64,000 nucleotides of DNA from contig JAHLKI010000018.1 of assembly GCA_025602905.1 (NCBI GenBank), forward strand, positions 515,459 through 579,458. Reading direction: 5' to 3'. Below are positions 10,282 to 21,638 of this stretch, piece by piece (the stretch's first letter is position 1; every line of letters starts with the position of its first letter). The translations under genes and the position numbers were made by a program. This stretch comes from Phlyctochytrium arcticum (Eukaryota; Chytridiomycota; Chytridiomycetes; Chytridiales; Chytridiaceae). Below the pieces are notes generated by a model. It worked only from the letters and a program-made list of their open reading frames with translations. It made no database searches and had not been told where the DNA came from.

Positions 10282-12588
10282 TTAAAAACGAGAAGCGGGG
10301 CCGGTCCATTGCAATCTCGACCAGTCTGAGGAATTGCTTCCCTCCTTGGTATATCGATCAAGGACCGACAAAACCTTTTCCCTCAGACCAGCCTTGCCCC
10401 GACCGAATCCGCCTTCAATTGTGATTTGAAGAGGGGGAAGTCCTCGTTCAATTCCAACGATTCCAGAGTCGTAAGCACCCCAATTCTGTTCGAAATAAGT
10501 GAGAACTTCCTGCTTTGATTGGAGGTGTTTCTGTTCCCGGCCGCGACGACCTTGTCCTGTGTAGTTTACTTTAGTGCATGAAGTGGATGTACATCATACT
10601 CAAACGCACCGTTAACCACGCGCTGTATATCTTCAGTAGTCGGCAATCCGGAGAGAGGGCGGTGGGGATAATCGTGATAAGTGAGACCATTCAAGAAGTT
10701 GAGAGTTCGGGAGGGCAACGAGCTACTATAGCATTGGTTGGTGGGGCGTAATATTACATTGCATCCACAAGATTCTTACCTCGCGGATTGCTTTCCAGAG
10801 CCTTGCTTTACAGGCTCGAAATACGTTTTGATCACCTCGGGTGTGACTTGTCCCATGTTTTCCCATGTTGGGTTCCATTTTGGTTCGCGTTTCTCCATGA
10901 GCTTGGCTGTTACTCCTTCGATAAAGTCGGGAGTGTGCTATACAAAGTGTAAGGGTGTTGCTCAGGTATGATGACAAATAGAGGTACATACCAGGAACTC
11001 TTGCACCATGTTGTATTCCATACGGAAGCACTCAGCAAAGCCAAGTGTTCGTCCTTTACGCAATTGTTCCAAAGTAACCTAGTTGCAACTGGAGCTTAAG
11101 CATTGGGGAAACAATCCAAAATGCCTTCTGACGGCAAACCTTGAGACTGAGGGGCGAGAATGTCTTCATCGTTTCGAGTGTTTTTTCCGCCCAAGGTGAT
11201 TTCTGTTAGAAAATACGATTGATACGGGCCATGTTTCCAACTATGAAGATGTACTTTGAGTACCTCCTTTTCCAAAGCGGCAATGATCTCCTCTAGGTTG
11301 TTATACTTGAAACAGCTGCAAGGATGTGAGCAAAAGCCATATTGGTCACACAAGACGGGCACTCACCGGTCGATGGCGTTTCCGACTTCACCACCGAGCT
11401 TCCAATTCCTCCACTCGCTGGCCTCAATGTTTTCTAAGGTCCATTTGAACAAAGGATTTAACGGTATCCCGATCCAGATCTGCTTACCCACAAACTCTTC
11501 CAAAACTCCGTTAATCACCTCAATCTCATCAGATTCCAGTTCAGCGAGACGAGCCATGAGTGCAGGCAAACGCTCGGAGGGTATATAGTGAGTGGCAATT
11601 CCGGCTTGGCTGGAGAAAAAAAACGTCAGACGAAAGACATGAAAGACTCGAGACGTACTTACAAAACTTCATGGCCCTTCAATCGAGCTCCCGATAATCC
11701 CAAGTACGTGCCTACTTCGCCATCCAATCGTGGCAGGAAAAACGAGCCGCCAACATCCGGGAACAGGCCGATCTCAGTCTCGGGCATGGCGAAGAGAGTT
11801 TTCTCAGTAGCAATGCGGAAGGGAGCATGAACAGATAGACCAACGCCTCCTCCCACTTTTCAAGATTAGAAATGGCTTAATGGAAGATCATCTTAAAGGT
11901 TGATACGTACTGGTGATCCCGTTCATGACACTAATAAACGGCTTCTTGAGAGTTCCAATCAAATGGTTCAGCTGGTATTCCTCCTCAAAGAATTTGAGTG
12001 CTTGGGCTATTTGTTCTGGTTCGCCGGATGTAGCTTGCTGCACGACCTTCTTGACATCTCCACCAGCGCAAAATGCCTTGCCGTCTACTGCAGACAACAC
12101 GATAACTTTGCAAGTATTGGAGTCGGCCCAAACCTACAAATCCGCTTGAATCAACTGAACCATGCTGCAGGGCATTCAGGTAACTAACCTGCAATTGGGG
12201 AGTAATATTGTTGACCATAGACTTGGTCAAAGCATTGAAGGCTTTCGGTCGATTCAACAGAAACATGCGAACCGATTGCATCTTTTGATGACGGACATCG
12301 ACGTTTCCGCCGGAAGCTGCCGCCGTAGCCATCTACCCAAGTAGAGAAATACTACAATTTAGCGCTTTGTTTACGATCTGGGGCGTATCACATTTTCCAA
12401 CATACCTGGGCAGTGCTTCCTGGTGTTTGGTGCGCAGAAAGACTCTCCGAGATCTTTGCAATGCGTTGGGTTGCTTGCATAGCCGATCCTGCTTTCAGGG
12501 GTGCGGTAGTCGATCTGGCCATGACCGCACGCGTACTCAAAAGACGACAGGCAGGCCGGACCAAGCCGCAACGAATTGTGCCCAGCAT
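10282..12588 (-). CDS. 3-hydroxyisobutyryl-CoA hydrolase family protein (HIBCH / mitoribosomal mS47-like), mitochondrial
   Basis: Eleven exons on the minus strand: 12588-12406, 12332-12189, 12133-11911, 11855-11663, 11609-11367, 11315-11264, 11202-11140, 11078-10992, 10937-10780, 10725-10610 and 10556-10282. They total 1737 nt (578 aa), with introns of 51-73 nt. The first 61 residues are Arg/Ser/Ala-rich like a mitochondrial presequence. The crotonase fold follows: [20 protein letters not shown] (oxyanion-hole region), NGITMGGGVGLS, and [14 protein letters not shown], which holds the Glu and Asp used in catalysis by HIBCH. Human HIBCH is about 386 residues. The extra ~120 C-terminal residues resemble the extension in yeast Ehd3, which is also mitoribosomal protein mS47. 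It could therefore act in valine breakdown, in the mitoribosome, or both. The transcript runs in the same direction as the upstream tRNA-binding gene. Confidence 0.92.
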
Positions 12589-12846
12589 GTGTTTCTGACC
12601 CTGGTTCTACGGAGACGAAAGGCCAAGTGATTCGGGTGGAAGCCTACCACAGGCTACCAGGCTGATGTTTGACGGGATTTCCACTGAAAATGGGGCGAAT
12701 TGTTTTTGCCCCAATGTGTCACCCAGCAATTCGCAATGAATCCATAAAAGTCCAAAGTAGCGCAAAGTCGGAGTTTTCGACAGTTCTAAAAGTTCTCACG
12801 CGCATATATCTGCGTAGAAGACTACAATATATTCAAGATTATGGGG

Positions 12847-13723
12847 TTATGCAAAAGGCACCGCTTTGAGGTTTCGCACTGTTACATTTCCGCCTCCTTC
12901 CACTTGGAGCAAGCGTCCTTTATATGAAGCAGCTCCCTCATCGGTTATCCGAAAAAACGGCTGACAACCTGAAAAGTTGGCTTTTCGCTTCTGTGTGTTG
13001 TTTGGCATTTCATCATCTGGTACGACTCCATTTTAGCTCCTGCCAGATCTAAGGCGTCAATTGACTGTACCTGTCAAAGATATGACAATCTTTTGTCCAG
13101 GAACGCTGTCCTTTGGTGGCTCCAAGATTTCAACGGTAGCATCGTCGTAGGCCGCTAGGAGCATACCTTAAGAATGCCGTAGTGAGAGGGGGCTTGACAT
13201 ATAAATGGTCAGGTATGCAAACACACCATTCGATCGGATCCCACGCAGCTTGGAAGCTTTCAAATTGAAGACCACAACGACCAACCGATGCTGATGCGAA
13301 AGAAAGCTCTTTGGTATTCGGCACCGATGCTCATCTGGAGAATATGCCATCTACCTTCAACTGCTCTGCCGTGTACCATCCGCGCAAACCGCTCACTATG
13401 ACCCTCCCACCCTCGTCCTTCAAAGACGCTTCACCAACATCCACCCGTTCAACAAAGAGCTTCTCCGCGTCAGGGTGCTCTTCAATAGATGTAATCCGGC
13501 CCACTCGAAGATCCAAGGTATGAATTGGGTCTATTGGAGTAATTTTATCGGGATCCTGGGCCGGCAGAGAAACCGTTTCACTCGCCGCGCTCTTTTGACA
13601 TTGCGGCGCGATAGTAAAGAGTCTATTACGTCCTGTCGGTATTCTTGGAACTAGCACTCTGCCCACATTGCAGGAAGCTGAGACGAGTCTACGGTTCCTA
13701 AAAGTGCTCCACAAGGCCGACAT
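12847..13723 (-). CDS. tRNA-binding domain protein (EMAP II / Arc1 C-terminal type), probably mitochondrial
   Basis: Four exons: 13723-13355, 13290-13227, 13166-13071 and 12968-12847, total 651 nt (216 aa). The first ~60 residues are basic and Ser-rich, like a mitochondrial presequence. A tRNA-binding OB-fold follows (LDLRVGRITSIEEHPDAEKL, VSGLRGWY, VVVFNLKASKLRGIRSNGM), and the end (ITDEGAASYKG) matches the EMAP II-like extension. The domain binds the outer corner of tRNA. In Arc1, AIMP1 and some MetRS enzymes it delivers tRNA to synthetases. Here it stands alone. The ATG at 13723 was chosen because the longer open frame begins with TTG. A 31-nt intron near 13040-13070 would break the family match. 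The 102-nt intron 12969-13070 restores it. The 414-bp space upstream is shared divergently with MDM34. Confidence 0.88.
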
Positions 13724-14137
13724 TTCTAGCAAGACGTTGGGTTGCAAAGATTGAAACCTGAAAGCTCCGATGTATGAGAGTACCAGCCACGTAAGTCATT
13801 GTTGGGCCATGATGGCATGACGGCAAACACCGCAAGAAAGTTGGAGCACTTTTCGAAAAAAGTGAGAAGACGATTGAAAGAGTTTTAGACTCTGCAAAAC
13901 TATCATACAAAGTAGGTGGAGGCATTCGCATTGTGGTCGCTCGTTCCTGGCTGATACGGATTTGTGTTCCAGATAGAGTCTGCTTGCATATCACAATGCA
14001 GGCGCCTATGCCGCAAAAACAGTCAACACCTTTACATCCTTGATACACGACTCCGCCTTTTGCAGCTTTTGCAAGCACAGTCTGTCCACGTACTGAAGTA
14101 GCTTGCCAAGTGCTCCTTGATCAGCAACCACAACATC
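13724..14137. other. Divergent promoter region between the tRNA-binding protein and MDM34
   Basis: This 414-bp non-coding stretch separates two divergent start codons, both for proteins linked to mitochondria. I see no TATA box or other convincing site in it. Confidence 0.5.
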
Positions 14138-16291
14138 ATGTCGTTGAAACTGAATTGGCCCGAGTTCTCGCCCGAGTTCATCGAAAAGGCGCAACAGCAG
14201 CTCACATTGGCCCTCAACAAAGGAGAAAAGCCTTCGAATATCGTTGGGAAGATTGATGTCAATGAGCTGAATATGGGCACAGCGGTTGGTGCAAGTGATT
14301 TTCGATTTGAAGACATGTATGCTCACATCGTATCCAATTTAGCCACCAGATTTGGAGATTCTCGAGATTGGAGAGCTACAAGAGGAGCGATTTCGAGGGA
14401 TATTCAAAATGTCGTATAAAGGAGATGCATATGTTGAGTTACATACCAAAGTACAGGTACGGACAATCCCTAGGTTCGATGTCATTCACTACCGTACTAA
14501 ACTGCGGGGCAGGCCAACCCTCTGAAGACACCAGCATCCAACCTCAAGATAAATAATCGAGGTGGAATCTTGGCGGCAAACTGGCCGCTTGTGGTTCCGA
14601 TGAAGCTTCGCATATCAAATCTCGTCTTACGAGGCATTATCGTTCTGGTGGTGGACAAGCATAAGGGGGTCACACTAGTTTTCAAAAACGACCCTCTCGA
14701 GAAAGTGGATGTCAACTCTACTTTTGACAACATACCAAATATCCGCCGCTTCTTGCAATTGCAGATTGAAACCCAGCTGCGCAAGATGTTTCAAGAAGAT
14801 CTACCGACATTGATACATAACCTGTCCCTTGTATATTTGCATCAGCAGAGCGGTGGTGTCGGCATGCCACCCGGAATGACACCAATAGGGGCTGGCGCTC
14901 CTGCAACTCCCAAATTTGGGCTCGAACATGATGATATCTCATCTCTAGACAGCGGATACCAAAGTGATGAGATTGGGAGAACGGGGTCGGTCAACCTTCT
15001 GGACTTGCGCACCCAGCGCGAGAAATGGATCGGTAATGAGTCCATTGATGACGATAACGACGACGACGCTTGGGTGCATGGGTACACATTCTACCGAAAT
15101 CTTTCTTCTTCAACTGGCGCTCTCGAGCTGGGCCTCAAGACGCTGGCCGTGCCAAAACCTCTCACAAACGAAAAGGTTATTTCACGGACAATGGTCGAAG
15201 AACGGCAAGTGCCGTACGCATATGCCCCGTCTGCCTTCTCCGACCCAGGTGGATATAGGATTGGGCATACACGCAGAAGAGTGTCAGATGTGTCAGAAAC
15301 AGGCAGCTTGGCGTCTTTACCGGCTTATCACAGCCCATATCGAAGTTTTGAAGCGTTCACGACCCGACCACGGGTACCCCCACGAGCCTCTAGCAGTACA
15401 TCACTCAATGTCGATATCACACGCACGTGGTCCGCCGATTTTGCTGCAGGCAGTCAAGCACCCAGCGACCAACCTGCCGACCGTTTCTCATCTACTGAGC
15501 CCTTGAATGATGATCTCACGCAAATCCATGACGAAGATTCCATGTTCTTCTCACCCACCTCACCGTCATTCTTTTCCCCCTTTGATTCAAAAGTAGTACT
15601 CAACCCGACCGACAATCCCCGTGCAGCTCATCTGGCTAGCCTTCTAAACTCCAATCACACCATCAATCCACATACCCAAAGTGAAGACATTGAACATATG
15701 GCGTATCGCACACATGCCCTCAACATCAAGTCCGCTCGCCAGACCAATCTTGACATCACATCACCGGCTCAAGGCTCGACAAATCCTAGCTCTGAATCAA
15801 AATCGAAACGGAGCTGGCGAAATCGCAACGTGATTGTTATAAATCTTCCTAAGGATGTCGTTGTTCCCCAGGGGCTGCTGTCTACAGGTCTATCGGAACG
15901 CATGACATCAGCCGGTCTTGATCCACGTACCGGTGCACCTTTCTCACCCGGATCTGAGGGCTACCCATACCTGTATCCTCCATCGACGTCTTCTAGTCGC
16001 TCAAGACGCTCGCGTGGAACAAAATCGGTCAGAAGCGAAGGTTCCGCAATCGAAAGAAGTAGCCAGAGAAGTGGTGGTAGTGGCGGTAGTAACAGCCGTA
16101 GCCATGCGACGAGGGGAGGCCGTGGCAGCACGCAACCCACCATGTCGCGAAGTGTGTCAACTACAGGATTGTCAGACCTTCGACACGGTACAAGAACTAC
16201 ACCCAGAATGGACAGTCGTCATCAACACCCACCATCTCCTCTCTCGCCCATATCTAGATATCCAGCGTCGACGTCCTCTTTCAATCAATAG
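14138..16291 (+). CDS. MDM34: Mdm34, ERMES complex subunit of the outer mitochondrial membrane
   Basis: Exons are 14138-14284, 14343-14456 and 14513-16291, total 2040 nt (679 aa). The N-terminus [20 protein letters not shown] and the stretches [36 protein letters not shown] and [18 protein letters not shown] are characteristic of Mdm34 and its SMP (TULIP-type lipid-binding) domain, covering about residues 1-190. ERMES links ER and mitochondria and moves phospholipids between them. Mdm34 is the subunit next to the outer mitochondrial membrane. The remaining ~490 residues are Ser/Pro/Arg-rich and probably disordered, which is longer than in yeast. The exon 1/2 donor is GTTGGT, weaker than usual, but the joined peptide matches the family exactly. 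The ATG at 14138 is preferred to one at 14117, because Mdm34 proteins start MS(F/L). Confidence 0.95.
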
Positions 16292-16517
16292 TAATAGTCC
16301 TCCCCCAACTATTCCATGTTCCCGCTTGTGCCAAACGTCATTTATCAGATAAAGTTATTTTCATTGCTCAGAAAAACAACCACGGTTAGGTATAAACAAT
16401 TCGAGAGAAAGACTAAACGACATAGGCTACATCTGGAATCTCGACTGGGGTAATGGCACAAGGATAATGTAGCACGAAAATGCATCATGGGAAAGGGTTT
16501 CAGAAATATTTCTAAGT

Positions 16518-17438
16518 TTAAAAGTTCTTTGAAGCGTGCAGACGACCTCTTGCGTGTTGGTCTCCAACGCTGTCAATGCCGGCAACTGCACACAAGCGAT
16601 CGATTTCGTCAAGTTGCTTTTGCAGACGATTGACCAGCATCCTTTTCCGTGCACGTACACTATCCATTGCTTGATCGACGAGATTGGCAATAGCACCATC
16701 CGTATCTATGGATGACATGTCGAGTGAGGAGAGTGAGGCGGGAATGTCTTGCGGCTGAACTGCGTCGAGCTGTTCCAGAAGGCGGAGAAGATGGTCATCA
16801 ATTTCGCGGAGTGATCGTTCAGTTAGGGATTTGGTGCTGGCAGTGACAGGTGATGAAGATGATATGGATGAGGACGGTGAGAGGGGTGGAGAGGAGCGGA
16901 GCGAGTGGGAGTTGTGCGCGAGGGGAGACGACATAGCGGGAACATAGGGAGAGTTGGGAATAGAATAGGAGGATTGGGACGATGGACTGGGAGGAGCAGA
17001 TGCGACGGCAATATATGACCCGTGCAAGGTCGATGAGAGCTTGTCGAGGCGCTCGGGCGATGTAGAGGGGGTTCGAGAAAGGCGACTGAATGCACCCGAA
17101 ACGCGCACAACCTCATCGTCACTACTCATACTCAACGCCTCGGCGGCTGGTGCCAACATGCTTCCACCTAATTTTGGCAGGGAAGGACCTCCTATCCGAT
17201 CTCGGACATCCCCAATGCGCGGGATGACTTGTTCCTTGCACTCTCTTTCAATTCCACGCAGTACATCCAGGGCCCGCTTCTTTTGAATCCGCAGCTCTCG
17301 TCGTAAGGCAGTGGCATTATGATCTCGAATTAAATATTGCAGTCCATATGTAAATGCAACTCCGGTTGCAACCGTACAGGCCACTCCGACAGCAATTTTG
17401 AGCGACAAGTGCAAGATTGGATGATCTAGAGCCAGCAT
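16518..17438 (-). CDS. BAG-domain membrane protein, Snl1-like Hsp70 co-chaperone
   Basis: Single-exon gene of 306 aa. A membrane segment lies near the N-terminus (about residues 11-34, LKIAVGVACTVATGVAFTYG), followed by a basic coiled stretch. A long Ser/Pro-rich linker comes next, then a C-terminal helical bundle with DHLLRLLEQLDAV, RARKRMLVNRLQKQLDEID and related residues. This pattern (LLxxLDAV ... RxRKxxLVxxxQxxLDxxD) is typical of BAG domains, which bind the Hsp70 ATPase domain and release nucleotide. N-terminal anchor plus C-terminal BAG is the layout of yeast Snl1, an ER and nuclear-envelope protein also linked to ribosomes, though this protein is about twice as long. The gene converges on MDM34 and diverges from the aminopeptidase. 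BAG assignment is from motif reading only. Confidence 0.68.
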   Translation of the reverse strand: MLALDHPILHLSLKIAVGVACTVATGVAFTYGLQYLIRDHNATALRRELRIQKKRALDVLRGIERECKEQVIPRIGDVRDRIGGPSLPKLGGSMLAPAAEALSMSSDDEVVRVSGAFSRLSRTPSTSPERLDKLSSTLHGSYIAVASAPPSPSSQSSYSIPNSPYVPAMSSPLAHNSHSLRSSPPLSPSSSISSSSPVTASTKSLTERSLREIDDHLLRLLEQLDAVQPQDIPASLSSLDMSSIDTDGAIANLVDQAMDSVRARKRMLVNRLQKQLDEIDRLCAVAGIDSVGDQHARGRLHASKNF

Positions 17439-18005
17439 CTTTTAAAAAGGGTCCCGTTCTGTAACAGTCGTTGTCTTGTGGTGATGGAGAGAGGGGGTAT
17501 GTTTCGCAAACCACAGCAATCAAAAGGAGTTGTTGATCCTAGGGAGGGTATCGCCTTCTAATGCTACAAACTTGATTCGTCCGGTCAAACTAACTTTGTG
17601 AGCAGGCTATGAGGAATGTCAAGGGCAGTTCAGTTAACCATTTTGCACGCTGCAGGTGCTGCTGTAATTCGTCCCTTCGTGTCCAGGGTCCACAATTCAA
17701 ACCCCGTCCGGATCGCCTGCTACTACAAGCTTCGTGGTCGACGCTGGTTGGGCACCCTCCTCCTGAACGATCCTCTGGATCTGCTGGCCTGGCCGTTGAA
17801 GTTCCGAGCGTTGCCCACCCGAAATTTCCGAAAGACCAACAACGGAGCGCCCGCTACCACGAAAATCGTCGCGTCAGCAAGCCGGTCTCTTCCGGACGCC
17901 TTGTCATCGTCAAATTTGAAATTTCCAAGCGATTCGGCGATTCGCGGTGATCATTACTTTTTATTTGAGGCGGACTCTTCTTCCCAGTCATTAACTCTAT
18001 ACCAC
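17439..18005. promoter_or_regulatory. Divergent intergenic region with GAAnnTTC (heat-shock-like) units
   Basis: The stretch lies between the BAG gene and the aminopeptidase start at 18006. It contains GAAATTTC at 17821-17828 and 17918-17925, and GAAGTTC near 17799. Two adjacent inverted GAA units form a minimal half of a heat-shock element, but a clean third unit is missing. An open frame starting with ATG at 17616 runs in frame into the aminopeptidase first exon, so part of this region could instead be coding. Confidence 0.3.
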
Positions 18006-21000
18006 ATGCCAGGTGGACGACAGCATCAGCGGCTTCTGGACGGCGACGACGACTATGTGAGTCCGAACCTTCTACTTAAAACAAAACAATCCTTATACTC
18101 ACTCAGCGCATGATAGAATGACCGGGAATCATTAGAGGTAGGTTGTTCTATATGAGGAATCTTTGGCGTGGATCACAAACCAATACCAGTTCTCGTCACC
18201 TTCGACGCCCTCTCCTCTTCAGGATGAGTCCGACGGCCGATTTTCATCACGTTCGCGCTCACGCTTGGATCGCATTCGACACTGGTGGCGCGAACACGCC
18301 CCCGGCCAAAGTCATTCCCAATACTTGCTAGCGCAGATAGGAACAGTGGTAGTTGCCATCATTATTGTGGTGTGCATGTGGGCTTTTGTGTTCGGAGGAT
18401 CTGGCAAGGGGGACGAAGGAGGTGGTGGGGGGTCTGACCCGCCCACGCAGCCAGGAACTCCGCTGGCGGACAACTGGACCAGTATACAGCTACCCCGTTG
18501 GATAGTACCAGATTACTATGAGTTGAATTTGCTCAATATCAATTTTCGAAAGGATGTCTTTAATGGCCTGGTTGTCATACATCTCAACGTTACTGCTCCC
18601 ACGCGTTTTATTGTTGTCCATTACGACGAAGACGCGTTATCAGTGTCCCCCAAAGACATACATTTGCGTTCGAAATCGGCAAAGTTGAACAATCTCCAAG
18701 AGCAGGGCCCTGTCCGCATTGATGTCCGCAAAGAGCTGCAGTATGCCTTACTGTGGTTTGAAAAGGACGGAAGGGTGCTCGATATTGGAAGTTACGCCCT
18801 CACAATACGCTTCTCGGGCAATTTCACCGGACGTTTGAGAGGTTTTTACACCAGTCATTATGAGAGGGTTGATGGGGTGAAAAAGCCGATTGCGGTCACG
18901 CAATTTGAAGCGACAGAGGCTCGAAAGGCTTTTCCGGTAAGGGGTTTCATCTAGTTGGTCGGAATGATCAAACAGGCCTCTAATCATGGGAGGGGTCTTT
19001 GCATTTAGTGTCTAGACGAGCCTTTCATGAAAGCAGGTTTCCAGATCAATATCACAGCTCCTCCAGGCTATCACGCTCTAAGTAACATGCCCATCGTCTC
19101 CAAAATTCCAGCCAATGAAGAGTATACCACCTTTGTATTTGACCGCTCGCCAGCCATGTCCACATATCTCGTGGCATACGTGATCTCGGATTTCGTAGCT
19201 ACAAGAGGTGAAACACTGGACGGTATCCCTGTAACTGTATGGACTCCGCCAGGACAAGCCGAGTCCGGCAACTACGCTCTACAAATTGCCAAGCACACCC
19301 TGCCGTACTATGCCTCCGTATTTGGCATCAAGTACGCGTTGCCGAAGCTCGACATGGTGGCTATCCCAGACTTCTCGGCTGGAGCAATGGAGAATTGGGG
19401 TCTCGTTACTTATGTCGATAGTGGCCTCTTGGTGGATGATAAGGTTTCCTCCGAAGAGGACAAACAACGTGTAGCCGATCTAGTTACGCATGAGTTGGCC
19501 CATCAATGGTTTGGCAATCTTGGTACGTATATCTCAAAAATGTGTAGATATGCTCCTCCCTGACGTGATGTCCCTTTTCCAAACATTCAGTGACAATGGA
19601 GTGGTGGGACGATCTCTGGCTCAACGAAGGATTTGCCGAGTTTATCCAGTATAAAGGCACAAACGCCGCAGAACCCCACTGGCGCGCCCTCGAGCAATTT
19701 GTACCAATCGACCTTTTGGATGCGTTCGATGCTGATGGTACCCAATACTCGCATCCTATTGCCGCCAACGTCTCAAATCCCGCTGAAATCGGCGAGATAT
19801 TCGATGATATATCGTATGGGAAGGGCTCGGCAGTTTTGCGCATGCTGGAGGCATGGATGGATGGGCAACTAGGGGAAGGAGGTTTTCTGAGGCGAGTGGG
19901 AAAATATTTGGAAACGTATCGAATGGGATCGGCAAAGACGGAAGACCTATGGCGTGCGCTGTCCGACGAAAAAATCAACGTGACTGCGCAAATGAGGACT
20001 TGGACGGACCAACAGGGGTAAGTCGTGCCACCGTCTTTTTCTTGCACTCATTCCTTTCACATCATTTATAATCTAATACTAACGCCATCAACCAGGTATC
20101 CAGTCTTGAATGTCTCTGTCAAAGGCAACGAACTCGTTCTGTATCAATCCCGGTTCTTTCACTCCTCCCTCGTGCCTCACGAGCCCAATTCCCAACTATG
20201 GTCCATACCTTTGACTTATATGCTCCCCGAGGCAGCTGGTGTGCCAAAGACTTTGACGGCAATTGTGCATAAAAAGTCACAAGTAGTGCGAATTGCGGAG
20301 GGAGCAAAGGTGCTAGTGAATCCGGGACGAGTGGGTGTATATCGTGTGGCGTACCAACCGGAAATGTACAGCTGGCTGGAGGCCAACTTACACACACTCA
20401 GTCCGGTTGATCGTGGTGGAATTATCGAGTACGTGTTTAATCACTTCATTTCTTTAAGTGTTGATGTTGGTATTCTGAACATTTTCTCAATAGCGATGCA
20501 ATCTCTTTGATTCTGTCTGGGACATCCCCCACTGCTTCCCCTGGCCTCGCCCTCCTCCGGCCACTCAGGAATGAAACAGATTCCATTGTTTGGCAGATTG
20601 TCCTTCGCTCCCTGGAAACACTGGAGCTGTCGATGAGGATGCATTCAGGGTGGGATAACCTCAGAGCTTTTAAACGCGGGTTGTTGGATAATGTAGTAAA
20701 GAGTGTCGGATGGGAGGAGAGCAGCAGTCAGCAGCGTTCAACAGTAAAGGCTGTCGCAGATGAACCCTCGGCTGCCCCTTCAACCTCTCTGAACCGCCCC
20801 GAGAGCGATTCCGCGGTTCCTCGACCAGCGAGAAGTCTCTCCCGCCGATCCTTGTCAAGTAAAGCTGATCTGCAAAATGATATGAGCAACACCACCGACC
20901 TGCATCCGAGGGCCCTTCTCCGGTCGTCCATTCTCAGCAAGGCAGTGGCGCTCGGGCATACGGACACAGTCAAGACTGCACTAAAGTATTTTGACCAGAT

Positions 21001-21638
21001 TCAGCATAACAAAAGTCTCGAACTAGATCCAGACGTGATGAACGTGGTCTATGAGGCTGGAGTTCTCTGGAGTGATTCAGGTATTAAGGATATCATTCTG
21101 AGAATAGCTGTTGTGACCTAACATCTGCTCTCAAGCTGCGTACGAGTGGGTTTACGATCAATACACGAAATCCCACGGTCTTCCATCTCAGATTGCGCTT
21201 CGCCTTCTCTCTGCTTTGTGCAGCTCTCAAGTTCCCAACCATCAACTACGCACATTGAAGCTCGCCCTTTCAAAGCAGTTGAGGCATCGTCAGGATGCAT
21301 CAGGAATCTTTGTCATGGTTGCGCAGCGAGGCGGTCCAACTGGAGCAATCATGGCATGGACCCTACTGAGAGAGCGTTGGGAGGATGTAGTGCGGGTGAT
21401 GGGCCCACGGGTGAACAAGGTGGTAGGTGGAGTTGTAGGAATGATGGGGATGGAAAGCTGGATCGCAGAGGCGGAGCAAGTCTTTGTTGAAAGAAAAGGG
21501 TGGGCGGGCGATGGAAAGGGTGTTCCTTTCCGGGCCGAAGTCGTAGTAAGAAAGGCTGTGGAGAAAGCCAGACAACGAGTACTGTTCAACCAGCGGTATG
21601 GGAACGAAGTGGACCGGTGGATAACCACCCAACTTTGA
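18006..21638 (+). CDS. M1-family zinc aminopeptidase, membrane-anchored
   Basis: Exons: 18006-18056, 18142-18936, 19009-19522, 19591-20017, 20096-20428, 20494-21080 and 21136-21638, total 2415 nt (804 aa). The type II topology shows as a basic N-terminus, then a membrane segment (AQIGTVVVAIIIVVCMWAFVFGG), a Gly-rich hinge and the catalytic ectodomain. GAMENWG lies near residue 407, and HELAHQWFGN, the HEXXH zinc site, near 443. The third zinc ligand is in WLNEGFAEF, right after the exon 3/4 junction. The ERAP1_C-like C-terminal domain carries a ~60-residue Ser-rich insertion. These enzymes remove N-terminal amino acids from peptides; residence on the vacuole, ER or plasma membrane cannot be told from sequence. 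The exon 1/2 acceptor at 18141 is the least certain junction. An upstream in-frame ATG at 17616 would add 130 residues without family support. Confidence 0.93.

Noticed and set aside
13040..13070. 31-nt intron in the tRNA-binding protein gene
   Set aside because: Too short for splicing here, and the alternative 102-nt intron restores the conserved end of the domain.
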